Below, in pieces: positions 10,801 to 19,846 of a stretch of 64,000 bases of DNA. The stretch covers positions 1 to 64,000 of the forward strand of contig MARA01000020.1 of NCBI GenBank assembly GCA_001792895.1, given 5' to 3'. Every line of letters starts with the position of its first letter. The first letter of the stretch is position 1. The translations under genes were made by a program, and so were the position numbers. Under the pieces are notes generated by a model. That model saw nothing but the letters and a program-made list of their open reading frames with translations. It was not told the origin of the DNA and did no database searches. The DNA comes from Lentinus brumalis (taxonomy: Eukaryota > Basidiomycota > Agaricomycetes > Polyporales > Polyporaceae).

Positions 10801-13556
10801 TGCCGCCGTGGAGCGGATCGAGCATGAACATGAGCTGCAGGGAGAGGTGTTAGCACAGCTGTTCACAGTGTAACTCCGCGGCCGAGCGGGCGACCGCTCG
10901 AAGTATGTATTCACCCTTCGTGCCCTATCTCTTGGCACGAGCGGGCGACCGCTCGCACCGTAACTCTAGGGCCGAGCGGGCGACCGCTCGGAGCACGTCC
11001 ATGGCATGAGCGGGCGACCGCTCGCACTGTAACTCTGGGCCGAGCGGGCGACCGCTCGGAGCACATCCCTGGATGAGCGGGCGACCGCTCGCATCGTAAC
11101 CTCTTCGAACGAGCGGGCGGCCGCTCACGCTGCGTCTCGGCGATCGAACAGTCCGATGGACAAAGGCAATACCACTCACCGTCGCGATTCCGTCGTCTGC
11201 CGCGGTCAACTTCTCCTTCAGGGCGTCCATGAACGTCTTCGTCGGGACCGGGAGCGCGAAGGCCAGCCCGAGCCGCTGCAGCTCGAACACCCACTCCAGC
11301 TTCTGGGGTGCGTTCTCCAGCGCACGAATGGACTCCGAGTCCGGAGTCGTCGCCCGCAGCTTGTCGAGGGTCGCCGTCCAGTACTGCGCACACGACCGCC
11401 GGATCGAGGCCTGATAGCCACGCAGCGCGTCCATCCACAGAGGCGAGTCGCTGTGCGCCATGTGCGCAAGCCGGTCCTTGAGGCACGACCGGTACGCCGC
11501 GTCGATCGTGTCCAGGAGCTCCTTCGGGAACACCTCTTGCACAACTCGTGCGGCCCGCACCGTCGCCATGACCTCCTCGTACCTATTCTGCGCCTGCCGA
11601 CGGGCACCCACCGCGGTCTTCGACACCGCAGGGAGAATCGCCTCCTGGCCATTCTGCAACGCCTCCATCACCGCCGTCCGTTCCTCGGCCTCCTGGATGC
11701 TCGCGATCTGGAACGCATACACCTCGCTGCCGAGCGCAGAGGCCTGGGGATTCACCAGCTTCCCCTGCTGGTTCACCTCCGGCCACTCACAGTCACTCGC
11801 GATGAAATGCAGCGCTGCCAGCCCTGAACGCAATATCTCCATGTGAAGCTGACACAAGCAGGTCAGCACTCGCATCCGCATACACACAAGCCAGAAAAAA
11901 GCACGCACCCAGTCACCGTAATCGCCGTCGTCCAGGTAGTCCCCAAATGCCTTCGTGTTGACCACGGCTTCGCTCGTGTAGTATGGGAACACACTCATGA
12001 GCGACATGAGGTTCCAGGTGGACGGATTATGGAACGGCTTCATGAAGGAGGAATACTTCCGACGCGTTTTCGGGTCGCCCATCACATCCTCCAGGAGTCG
12101 CGAACTCCACCACCCATTGCCGGGGACGAGTGTCTCCACCGGGATATTGTGCGTCTTGGCAAGCTGCGCTGCCGCGGCCTTCAGCTCGTACACCCACCGC
12201 CATGTTCGCTCTACCATCGTCTCCGAGAGCTGGGGATCGATCTTGTTCATGGAGAGATGGCGGAGGGTTGGCTCCTGCAGCTTATCTATAACATAGCGCA
12301 TCATCAGTCGTGTGATCTCGTGAAGTACAATCTAAAACAGCCGCAGTGTATGGTCGGAGAAAGCGGTCACGCCCTCGCGCTCGCCACGCCTCTCGAGCGG
12401 GCGACCGCTCACATTGGCGAGGCCGCTCCTACTGACCGAGCCTCGCGAGCGGTCGACCGCTCGAATCGCAACATCGCACACGCAGCGGGCGATGCTGGCG
12501 ACACCTTTTGAGCGGTCGACCGCTCGAACTCGGTCGAGCGGTCGACCGCTCACACTGACCACGCCTCGCGAGCGGTCGACCGCTCGGACTCGGTCGAGCG
12601 GGCGACCGCTCACACTGACCACGCCTCTCGAGCGGTCGACCGCTCGCACTACAACAGCACCGGTCGAGCGGTCGACCGCTCGATATAAAACAATCTCATA
12701 CATGCAACACTCACCAATGTCATACAGCTCCACCGTCCACGTCCCTATTTCGCCGAGGAGGCTCTTGATCTTCGCGAGCTTGTCCGCCATGTCCGCGAGC
12801 TCCGATCGCAGCGCGCCCTCCGCCTCCTTCTTCACGGCCGCCTTGCCCTTCCTGGTGACGTCGCCGCCGTCGCCGATGTCGTTCAGCTTCTTCTGCTTCT
12901 TCGAGAGCGCCGTCTTCAGCTTCGCCGCCTCAACTTCAAGCTGCTTCTTGAAGCCCTGCACGGCCGCATGTCGGTGCTGCCCGCCGAGAACGGTGACCTC
13001 GGCGCCTTGGACCTTCGACGTCCACTGCACGGCCTTCAAGTCGTTGTCGTCGGCATTCTGAACAAGACAACCGGGGTCCACCCAGTCCACCTTGACAGCA
13101 ACCGGCATCGGGTGGTCCTCGTGCTGGATGCCCATGCCGCGGAAACTGTGCACAAGGTCGGAGACGGCCTTCTTGTTCAAAGCTCGGTTGTTGTATTGAC
13201 CGAACGACAGCTGGACCCCGGGGTTGAGGAGGTTAACAGTGGCGTACCCAAGTCGCGCCGCTGCCATCTCCTTCTTCAAAGCCAACTCCTTGCTCTGCTT
13301 CTCCGCCATCAGCGCCATCCGCTCAAGGGGAGGCGCAGCCGCGAGCTGTCCAATCCCATCCCTCAGCTCATCCGCACTCACACGCGATGCTGCATACAGT
13401 ACTCACCTCATCGCGACCGGCAGGAGATATATCTCCAGATGCTCGCGGCGCGTCGCCCGCCGCCCCATCCTTCGTTTTACCAACCCCCGCCGCGGCCTGG
13501 GTCTTCGTCGCCTTCGCCTTCTTGCCAGCCTTGCTTGCCTTTGTTGCAGTACTCAT
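7822..13556 (-). CDS. Gene B: ParB/sulfiredoxin-like domain protein with acidic C-terminal tail
   Basis: I place eight exons: about 13409-13556 (MSTATKASKAGKKAK...), 12715-about 13350, 11909-12330, 11180-11848, 10715-10834, 9815-about 10660, 8610-9755 and 7822-8102; the product is about 1,400 residues. The N-terminus is Lys/Ala-rich and basic. Exon 2 encodes a ParB/sulfiredoxin-like region: FGQYNNRALNKKAV, then SFRGMGIQ, then VTVLGGQHRHAAVQGFK, whose G-x-H-R-x-x-A pattern matches the ParB nucleotide-binding box. A Lys-rich coiled-coil stretch follows. The middle is helical and unrecognised. The tail holds an Asp-rich tract (around 9120-9240) and ends with a basic segment. Introns 2, 4 and 7 carry family-1 palindromes; the others are short. 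Apparent one-base shortages lie at 8861-8865 (G5) and 9951-9953 (C3). In bacteria ParB domains bind 16-bp palindromes; a similar role here is inference. Sulfiredoxin-type chemistry is the main alternative. Confidence 0.75.
8150..8560. repeat. Intronic family-1 palindrome cluster (gene B, last intron)
   Basis: About nine near-perfect GAGCGGTCGACCGCTC copies lie in the roughly 500-nt intron between the exons ending at 8610 and starting at 8102. Repeated GTCGGACA(G/A)(A/C)GGTAG(T/C)GGATC segments separate them. Several copies are extended by CGCGAG on one side. Confidence 0.9.
8811..8830. repeat. Family-1 palindrome inside a coding exon of gene B
   Basis: GAGCGGGCGACCGCTC lies within the acidic exon and, in the inferred frame, encodes RERSPAR. 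It is the only palindrome I found inside clearly coding sequence. Confidence 0.7.
10870..11135. repeat. Intronic family-1 palindrome cluster (gene B, fourth intron)
   Basis: About seven GAGCGGGCGACCGCTC-type copies fill the 345-nt intron between exons 11180-11848 and 10715-10834. Short spacers such as CGTAACTCT and GAGCACGTCC recur. Confidence 0.9.
12390..12690. repeat. Intronic family-1 palindrome cluster (gene B, second intron)
   Basis: About eight palindromes, mostly perfect GAGCGGTCGACCGCTC, are spaced by CACACTGACCACGCCTC and related words. They fill the intron that directly follows the ParB-like exon. Confidence 0.9.
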
Positions 13557-14140
13557 CGTGCCAGTAAGAGAGGAGTGGAGGAGTGTCTGTAGTAGGGGAG
13601 TGCGGTCGCTCAGAGGGTGATCGCGGGGAGAGAGAGAGAGAGAGAGTCGCTCCCCCCGCTCTATCTATCTCTGCCTGCCTGCGGCCTCATGCCTGCATCG
13701 CGGCCCATCGATCGGAACAATCCCAACCTTGTCCTTTTCCGTGCAGGGATCATCTATTCTCTCGAGCACTGCGATTCCCTTTTCCGTTCGCCATCACGCT
13801 CATCCATCTCCTCATCTCCTCATCTCCGGTGTTTCGCACTTGGACGCGACATAATCTGTACCCCACCGCCCATCCCTGCACGTCCTTCCCTCTGAAGCGT
13901 TCAGCCCGTGATGTCCTCTAACCACACTTCCACAGATGATCGCGTTCCTGATTGATCGACATAAACTGTCACACTCGATCACGAATCATCATGACGTACT
14001 TGCCACGTGGCTATGCCGCCCACGTGCATCCCTCAAGTGTCAAATCACTATCTCCTCCTGCGCGCGGTCGCCCGATCGCGACGCGTTGTCTCTGCGTCTC
14101 CAATAGTGAACGGTCGGCCGCCCGCAGGCCTCTTTCTGCG
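13557..14140. promoter_or_regulatory. Upstream region of gene B
   Basis: This is the presumed promoter and 5' UTR region of gene B. It contains a (GA)n microsatellite around 13630-13647 and a pyrimidine-rich stretch typical of fungal promoters, but no clear TATA box. The first satellite units of the next feature begin at its far end. Confidence 0.4.
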
Positions 14141-14602
14141 TATGTTCGATAGCGAGCGGTCGCCCGCTCGCGGGCATCTTTCTGCATATGTTCGATAGCG
14201 AGCGGTCGCCCGCTCGCGGGCATATTTCTGGGTATGTTCGATAGCAAGCGGTCGGCCGCCGCAGGCCTCTTTCTGCGTATGTTCGATAGCGAGCGGTCGC
14301 CCGCTCGCGGGCCTCTTTCTGCGTATGTTCGATAGCGAGCGGTCGCCCGCTCGCGGGCCTCTTTCTGCGTATGTTCGATAGCGAGCGGTCGCCCGCTCGC
14401 GGGCCTCTTTCTGCGTATGTTCGATAGCGAGCGGTCGCCGCTCGCGGGCATCTTTCTGCGTATGTTCGATAGCGAGCGGTCGGCCGCTCGCGGGCATCTT
14501 GCTGCGTATGTTCGATAGCGAGCGGTTGGCCGCTCGCGGCATCTTTCTGCTTATGTTCGATAGCGAGCGGTCGGCCGCTCGCGGGCATCTTTCTGCTGTT
14601 GT
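14105..14602. repeat. 45-bp tandem satellite with one family-1 palindrome per unit
   Basis: About ten units of TTCTGCGTATGTTCGATAGC followed by GAGCGGTCGCCCGCTCGCGGG; GTTCGATAGC at 14281 recurs at 14326, giving a 45-bp period. Because 45 is a multiple of three, all frames stay open and produce long spurious ORFs. Units differ by single substitutions and a few one-base deletions. Confidence 0.9.
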
Positions 14603-14735
14603 CCGCTCGTAACCTCCTGTCGATAGTCACACACAGTTTGCGGTCACAGGTGTATTTATGCCTATCTCCACTGTAAGCGCCCACTGTGCGTGACTATCGA
14701 CAGGAGATTACGAGCGGACAACAGCAGAAAGAGGC
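14586..14735. repeat. Large imperfect hairpin (arms about 50 bp)
   Basis: The left arm (about 14586-14636) and right arm (about 14683-14735) are inverted copies sharing TTGTCCGCTCGTAA, CTCCTGTCGATAGTCAC and CACAGT, around a loop of about 46 nt. The arms also extend into the flanking satellite sequence (CTTTCTGCTG/CAGCAGAAAG). Confidence 0.85.
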
Positions 14736-14739
14736 CCGT

Positions 14740-15097
14740 GAGCGGCGGACCACTCACTATCGCACACAAGAGGCCACAAGCGGCGGAATACTTTGCATTG
14801 GCTGATCATAAGTTTCCACCTGACTCTGGTTCCTGACCTCCTGTACTTCTGTCTTGGCTACTGCTCTTCGGACTTTTGGACTTTGCCATATAAGCCTCCT
14901 TGTAGCGACACTTAGTTCTCAGTTCTAATATCTCGTTACGCTCCCTGTTACAACTGTGAGATCGATCTGTTCTGTTTGCTCTCCTCTCATAGTCTGATCT
15001 TTCCAACCAGACTTCTGATTCCTGACCTCCAACCTCTCACTCTGACTTCTGCTTAACCTCGCACCTCTGGCTTGACTTTCTTTCCACTTGGTCTTGT
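14740..15097. other. Non-coding interval left of the hAT-type element
   Basis: Pyrimidine-rich sequence with repeated CTGACCTCC and CTTCTG words; I see no supportable gene. Sequence of similar character resumes on the other side of the inserted element. Confidence 0.4.
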
Positions 15098-15105
15098 CTC
15101 TTGCT

Positions 15106-15869
15106 TAGTGATGTGCGAGCCCGGCTCGGCTGCAAAGCCGCGGCTACGGCTCGGCCTGGAGAGCTACGGCCTGCTCGAACTGCAGGCCGGGCTCTTGAAG
15201 ACGGCTCGAGCTCAGCTCGGCCTGAGCCAGAGCCTGCAGGTGGTGGGTGCTACTTACCTCCTGCCCGCACCTCTGCACTGCCAGAGTGCAAAGACCCATA
15301 ATGAGACGTGTCCAACAACGTGTTTCGTTGCACTCCGCCTCTGCACCTGCCCTCCCGCGCTGCTTGACACCAGGAAGAGCAAGAAGACGTGTCCAATGAC
15401 GCATCCGTCGTCGACCTCAGGCTGACGGTTCTTGCCCCGGCCTCCTGCGCTGCAAGAGCATGAAGAACGATGAGAGAACACGTCCAGTGACACTTCTCGT
15501 CGCCATCTGCTTTGCCCTGCCCTCTGACCTTTGACCTAGCGTGCACTGCATGCTCTCAGTCCCGAGTAATTGATACACAAGAGTGACAAGACTACTTATG
15601 AGTCTTCCTGATGAAGAAAATGTGAGTACTGCAGTGCTAACGTATGTTTAAAACCCACATAAATCGCAGTATCATTAGTTCAGTGATCAATATTGCTCGC
15701 CCTATGCCAGCGTCATTGAGCCCAAGCTCGAGAGCCCAGCTCGAGCTCATTGTGGTCGTGTGCCGAGCCGTCAGGCTCCCCAGGCCGCCTCGAAAGCTCA
15801 GCTTGGCTCGGCCTGAATACGGCCGCTTGGGGAGCCTGATGGCTCAAGACCGGGCGTTGCACATCACTA
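15106..15869. mobile_element. Non-autonomous hAT-type DNA element
   Basis: The terminal inverted repeats are TAGTGATGTGC at 15106-15116 and GCACATCACTA at 15859-15869. They are flanked by the exact 8-bp direct repeat CTCTTGCT at 15098-15105 and 15870-15877. Eight-base duplications and TAGNG-type ends are typical of hAT transposons. The 764-bp body holds subterminal palindromic words (GAGCTC, GGCTCG, AGGCCG) and no transposase reading frame, so it would need an hAT transposase supplied elsewhere. Confidence 0.85.
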
Positions 15870-15877
15870 CTCTTGCT

Positions 15878-16262
15878 TTTCTTCTTACTTGTTGCTTGCT
15901 CCTGTTATGAATTCCGGATCTCTTGTCCGTCTTACATTGAAGACACCCACGCATCCTCAAGGTGTTGATCCATAGCTTTGCTGAATCCTTCTTCCTCCGC
16001 ACACATCCTTCCGGACTTTGTAAGTCCGTAACTCCCAACTTCACCTGGACTTTGTCCCGGTGTGGACAGTCTCAACAGTATATCAGCCTGTGATGTAACA
16101 AGCTCCACCATACACGTGGAGCCAAGGTGTCTCCGGGTGATAGAACACATAATATATAGACTGGGGTGTACCTTATGTGTTCATATCTCTGAGGAGTGGC
16201 GCTCCGAGGTCCCAGGACCAGCCAGAAGATAGGTGCTTAGGGGCCCATTATCCCTACACATA
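15878..16262. other. Non-coding interval right of the hAT-type element
   Basis: AT-richer unique-looking sequence with no supportable gene. It leads into the subtelomere-like block that starts near 16263. Confidence 0.4.
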
Positions 16263-17288
16263 TGGGAAACTTCTGACACGGTCTCTCTATGTTGTTGCAT
16301 CACTGCCCAGGAGCACAGAGTGCGACTGTGTGCATGTCTGCCTCTGACTCAGATAACTCTTGTATGTAATGCTAACACCCGAAGTAAGGTACCATAATTG
16401 AACCACGCAGCTGACGGCTCCCAGCGGCGGCTCCTGTTGGGCGCTTACATGTGCCGAGGGATATCCTGGGTGACCCTATACTCGAGTGCTTATATTGTAT
16501 CGTGAACAATATGAGCGGTCGACCGCTCGCACACCTCGCTGTGAGCGGTCGACCGCTCGTACCCTACTGTCCGCCCTCGCCCGCTCGTACCTCGCTGTGA
16601 GCGGTAGGCCGCTCGCTGCGATGTTCTAGGCGAGAACTGCCTGCTGCCGTGCACTGTCCAACTGCTGATCATGGAAAACGAAGGGACATCTGGTGAATGC
16701 ATCATATTGTATCGTGAACAATATGAGCGGTCGACCGCTCGCACACCTCGCTGTGAGCGGTCGACCGCTCGTACCCTGCTGTCCGCCCTCGCCCGCTCGT
16801 ACCTCGCTGTGAGCGGTCGGCCGCTCGCTGCGATGTTCTAGGCGAGAACTGCCTGCTGCCATGCACTGTCCAACTGCTGATCATGGAAAACCAAGGGACA
16901 TCTGGTGAATGCAGGCCGCGAGCGGTCGACCGCTCACCACGGGTGCGTCTGCCGGACATAGCGTTGGACGTGCCGGGATGCAGGCTAGTACACCGGACCT
17001 GCAACTCCAAGCGTACAATCCAAGCGGCCGACCGCTCTCGAATATGTGTTGGTGCGGTATCTCCTGTCGCTCGCGACGCGCCGCCGAGCATGTTCTGAGC
17101 ACGCCCTGATACAAGACTGATGTGTTCAACGCTTAGTGTATCGGCACGCCGCCGGACACGTCTTGAGTGCAAATACCATACTTATGCATCCCGTGCTACG
17201 TTCAGCGACCCCCATTACCCTGCCGTGAGCGGCCGACCGCTCGTGGGTGCTCACGGTATTGTATACCAGCCCTCCTGGCTTAGTTGGT
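16263..17288. repeat. Subtelomere-like block, left arm of a large inverted repeat
   Basis: From about 16500 to 17288 this is the reverse complement of about 17690-18290 (matching segments such as CATGATCAGCAGTTGGACAG and CTAGTACACCGGACCTGC). The first 230 bp (GGGAAACTTCTGACACGG onward) recur diverged at 25459-25690. Many family-1 palindromes are included, plus a tandem duplication of about 205 bp starting near 16490. The arm ends inside a tRNA-like sequence (17267-17290) that is cut in its D-loop by telomeric repeats. Confidence 0.85.
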
Positions 17289-17415
17289 AACCTAACCTAA
17301 CCCTAACCCTAACCCTAACCCTAACCCTAACCTAACCCTAACCCTAACCCTAACCCTAACCCTAACCCTAACCCTAAAAAAACCCCTAACCCAAAAAACC
17401 CTAACCCTAACCTAA
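17289..17415. repeat. Interstitial telomeric array (CCCTAA)n
   Basis: About 20 copies of CCCTAA with some CCTAA variants and one CCCTAAAAAAACCCC irregularity. The C-rich strand is on the plus strand, the orientation expected at the left end of a chromosome, yet sequence continues to the left. Confidence 0.95.
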
Positions 17416-17436
17416 GGGTTCTACTGATGCCGTTGT

Positions 17437-17512
17437 GGGCCCTACTGGCTTAGTGGGTAAGCCGCTCTGCGAAAGCATCGAGCGGTCGCAGGTTCGATTC
17501 CTGTGGGGCTCT
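17437..17512 (+). tRNA. tRNA-like Pol III gene, isotype uncertain
   Basis: The acceptor stem GGGCCCT/GGGGCTC pairs over 7 bp with one or two wobbles. Box A (TGGCTTAGTGGGT) and box B (GGTTCGATTCC) are canonical, the T stem GCAGG/CCTGT is good, and a T-run terminator lies at 17530-17536. The anticodon arm is odd: GCTC/GAGC closes a 12-nt loop, so no anticodon can be assigned. It could be a tRNA pseudogene or a tRNA-derived SINE head. Confidence 0.6.
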
Positions 17513-17625
17513 TATGGTCGCCTAAACACTTTTTTCTGGTTCGATTCCACCGCTCGATGCCAGTAGGGGCCACCGTTCCTCATCGCGTCGCCAGGCGACA
17601 AAAACCGAGATACCCAAGACGAATA

Positions 17626-17708
17626 CAGCCCTGCAGGAATCGAACCTGCGACCACGACGTGCAGCGGCACAGCTTCTAAGTGGTCTACCAACTAAGCCAG
17701 GAGGGCTG
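17626..17708 (-). tRNA. tRNA-like Pol III gene with enlarged anticodon loop, isotype uncertain
   Basis: The acceptor CAGCCCT/AGGGCTG is a perfect 7-bp stem. Box A TGGCTTAGTTGGT and box B GGTTCGATTCC are canonical and the T stem GCAGG/CCTGC is perfect. A 5-bp anticodon stem ACCAC/GTGGT encloses about 24 nt, as expected for a 7-nt loop plus a short intron; the anticodon might then be AGA, but this is not secure. A truncated copy is at 17267-17290 (plus) and another copy at 46238-46320. Confidence 0.6.
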
Positions 17709-19188
17709 GTATACAATACCGTGAGCACCCACGAGCGGTCGGCCGCTCACGGCAGGGTAATGGGGGTCGCTGAACGTAGCACGGGATGCATAAGTATGGT
17801 ATTTGCACTCAAGACGTGTCCGGCGGCGTGCCGATACACTAAGCGTTGAACACATCAGTCTTGTATCAGGGCGTGCTCAGAACATGCTCGGCGGCGCGTC
17901 GCGAGCGACAGGAGATACCGCACCAACACATATTCGAGAGCGGTCGGCCGCTTGGATTGTACGCTTGGAGTTGCAGGTCCGGTGTACTAGCCTGCATCCC
18001 GGCACGTCCAACGCTATGTCCGGCAGACGCACCCGTGGTGAGCGGTCGACCGCTCGCGGCCTGCATTCACCAGATGTCCCTTCGTTTTCCATGATCAGCA
18101 GTTGGACAGTGCATGGCAGCAGGCAGTTCTCGCCTAGAACATCGCAGCGAGCGGCCGACCGCTCACAGCGAGGTACGAGCGGGCGAGGGCGGACAGCAGG
18201 GTACGAGCGGTCGACCGCTCACAGCGAGGTGTGCGAGCGGTCGACCGCTCATATTGTTCACGATACAATATGATGCATTCACCAGATGTCCCTTCGTTTT
18301 CCATGATCAGCAGTTGGACAGTGCACGGCAGCAGGCAGTTCTCGCCTAGAACATCGCAGCGAGCGGCCGACCGCTCACAGCGAGGCACGAGCTGCCAACC
18401 GCTCATATGGCACGGTACGAGCTGTCGACCGCTCACGGTACGGTACGAGCGGTCGACCGCTCATAGCAGTGTACGAGCAGTCGAATGCTCACGACAAGGG
18501 GTACGGTACAAGCGGGCAGCCGCTCACGGTACGGTACGAGCGGTCGACCGCTCACGGTACGGTACGGTCGACCACTCACGACAAGGTACAAGCGGTCGAC
18601 CGCTCACGGTACAGTACGGTCGGCCACTGAAGGTACATAACGGGCGGTCGGCCGCTCACGGTACGGTACGAGCGGTCGTCCGCTCGTAGCAGGCGGTCAG
18701 CCGCGCACGGTACGGTACGAGCGGTCAACCGCTCACGGTACGGTACGGTCGACCACTCAAGGTACAGTACGGGCGATCGTCCGCTCACGGTACGGTACGA
18801 GCGGTCATCCGCTCACAGCAGGCGGTCGGCCGCTCACGACGAGGTACGAGCGGTCGTCCGCTCACGACGAGGTACGAGCGGTCGTCCGCTCACGATGAGG
18901 TACGAGCGGTCAACCGCTCACGACAGCAGGTGGTCGGCCGCTTGTAACGTGCCGTGGATGGCCGACTGCTCACCATACATTCTGCAACCGTTTACCTTCT
19001 ACACAGTTCTGAGCGGTTGCCCGCTCGTTCGCTACTTATACCAATCACACCCACCTCCCTGCCACCAACCGCTCCTCCGCCGCAATTTATGCTCTCCAGC
19101 AACTCGACCGCTCGCAACGTACATTCGGCCCAATAATGCTCACCCTTACCTCCCCCTAACCCTAAGGGGGTTACAGAAATACCTATCA
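17690..19188. repeat. Subtelomere-like block, right arm with dense palindrome array
   Basis: 17690-18290 mirrors the left arm. 18380-18950 is an array of family-1 palindromes every 30-45 bp with GGTACGGTACGAGC spacers and many variants. The block ends with CCCTAACCCTAAGGGGGTTACAG near 19154-19176 and AATACCTATCAAT. The same ending occurs at 27485-27521 and 47630-47667, each time joined to a different sequence. Confidence 0.9.
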
Positions 19189-19809
19189 ATGGTAAGAAGC
19201 CAAGCGCTCTGTACCCCGGCTCCGCTACGGCCCGGACCGGGTCAATTAGTCGCCAGGCACTTACCTTTACCGCCGGCCGGAGTGATCCGACCGGTCCGGA
19301 GCGCAGCCGTTGCGCGCTCTGGGGGACTAGGCGGACTCTGGTCCGGCTTATATACTGGCTTAGTAGACGCCGTCACGGCAGCTGCCAGCCAATAGGATTT
19401 GAGGAACCATTTCCGATCGGAAACTCCGATCGGCATATCTATTATTACACCGGTGTCCCCTCGCGGGAACCTCGGACTCGGGCCGAGACATAACCGGTGT
19501 GGGGTGAGAGAATTGATGTCGGAACTCGGCATTTCTGTCATATTACATGACAATGTCTTGATCGGTCCGCGTCAAGCGGATCGGAACGTAAGCGTTATCG
19601 CGTCATTAACTCCGAGGCCGGGATTAGTCACCGTCCGACATCGGAGTTAAGTGACAGCAGGTATCTTACCTAAGCAGCCCTGATGAGCCGTATAAAGGCG
19701 AAACAGCAGCTGCGGTAGTCTCTACCGAGCCTGTTGGCTGCTTCGCCTACATAGTCTTTTCTTAGCATACGTCTTTAGTGCGGTGCTTCGCACCGCCCTC
19801 CCTAACCCT
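19189..19809 (+). repeat. 5' pseudo-LTR of the Penelope-like element
   Basis: This is the upstream copy of the direct repeat. It contains a TATATA-type motif near 19349 and the hammerhead ribozyme at 19672-19743, and ends with a CCTAACCC-like tail. It follows directly on AATACCTATCA of the subtelomeric block. Confidence 0.9.
19672..19743 (+). ncRNA. Hammerhead ribozyme (5' pseudo-LTR)
   Basis: All core elements are present in order: CTGATGA (19680-19686), stem II GCC/GGC (19687-19689 with 19697-19699), GAAA (19700-19703), stem III ACAG/CTGT plus an inner CGGTAG-TCT-CTACCG hairpin, and the U-H cleavage site TT at 19734-19735. Stem I is 8 bp, AAGCAGCC (19672-19679) with GGCTGCTT (19736-19743). 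Predicted self-cleavage is after 19735. Hammerheads are known from Penelope-like element repeats, where they process the tandem transcript. Confidence 0.9.
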
Positions 19810-19846
19810 TCCACGTGCTTTGCTTCTCCCTCGGAACTCTCCCACC

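Noticed and set aside
12414..13061. Plus-strand ORF of 215 residues
   Set aside because: It starts in palindromes and continues antisense to the ParB-like exon.
14040..14684. Long minus-strand ORFs with repeats of RPLAIEHTQK / ARERATARYRTYAER
   Set aside because: They are the 45-bp satellite read in three frames; the period is a multiple of three, so no stop arises. No evidence of a real protein.
17541..17575. TTCGATTCCACCGCTCGATGCCAGTAGGGGCC as a separate RNA gene
   Set aside because: It is a scrambled fragment of the tRNA-like unit without a complete stem set.
16702..18273. Identical 156-residue ORF on both sides of the telomeric array
   Set aside because: The identity follows from the large inverted repeat. 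The ORF crosses palindromes and has no protein-like features.
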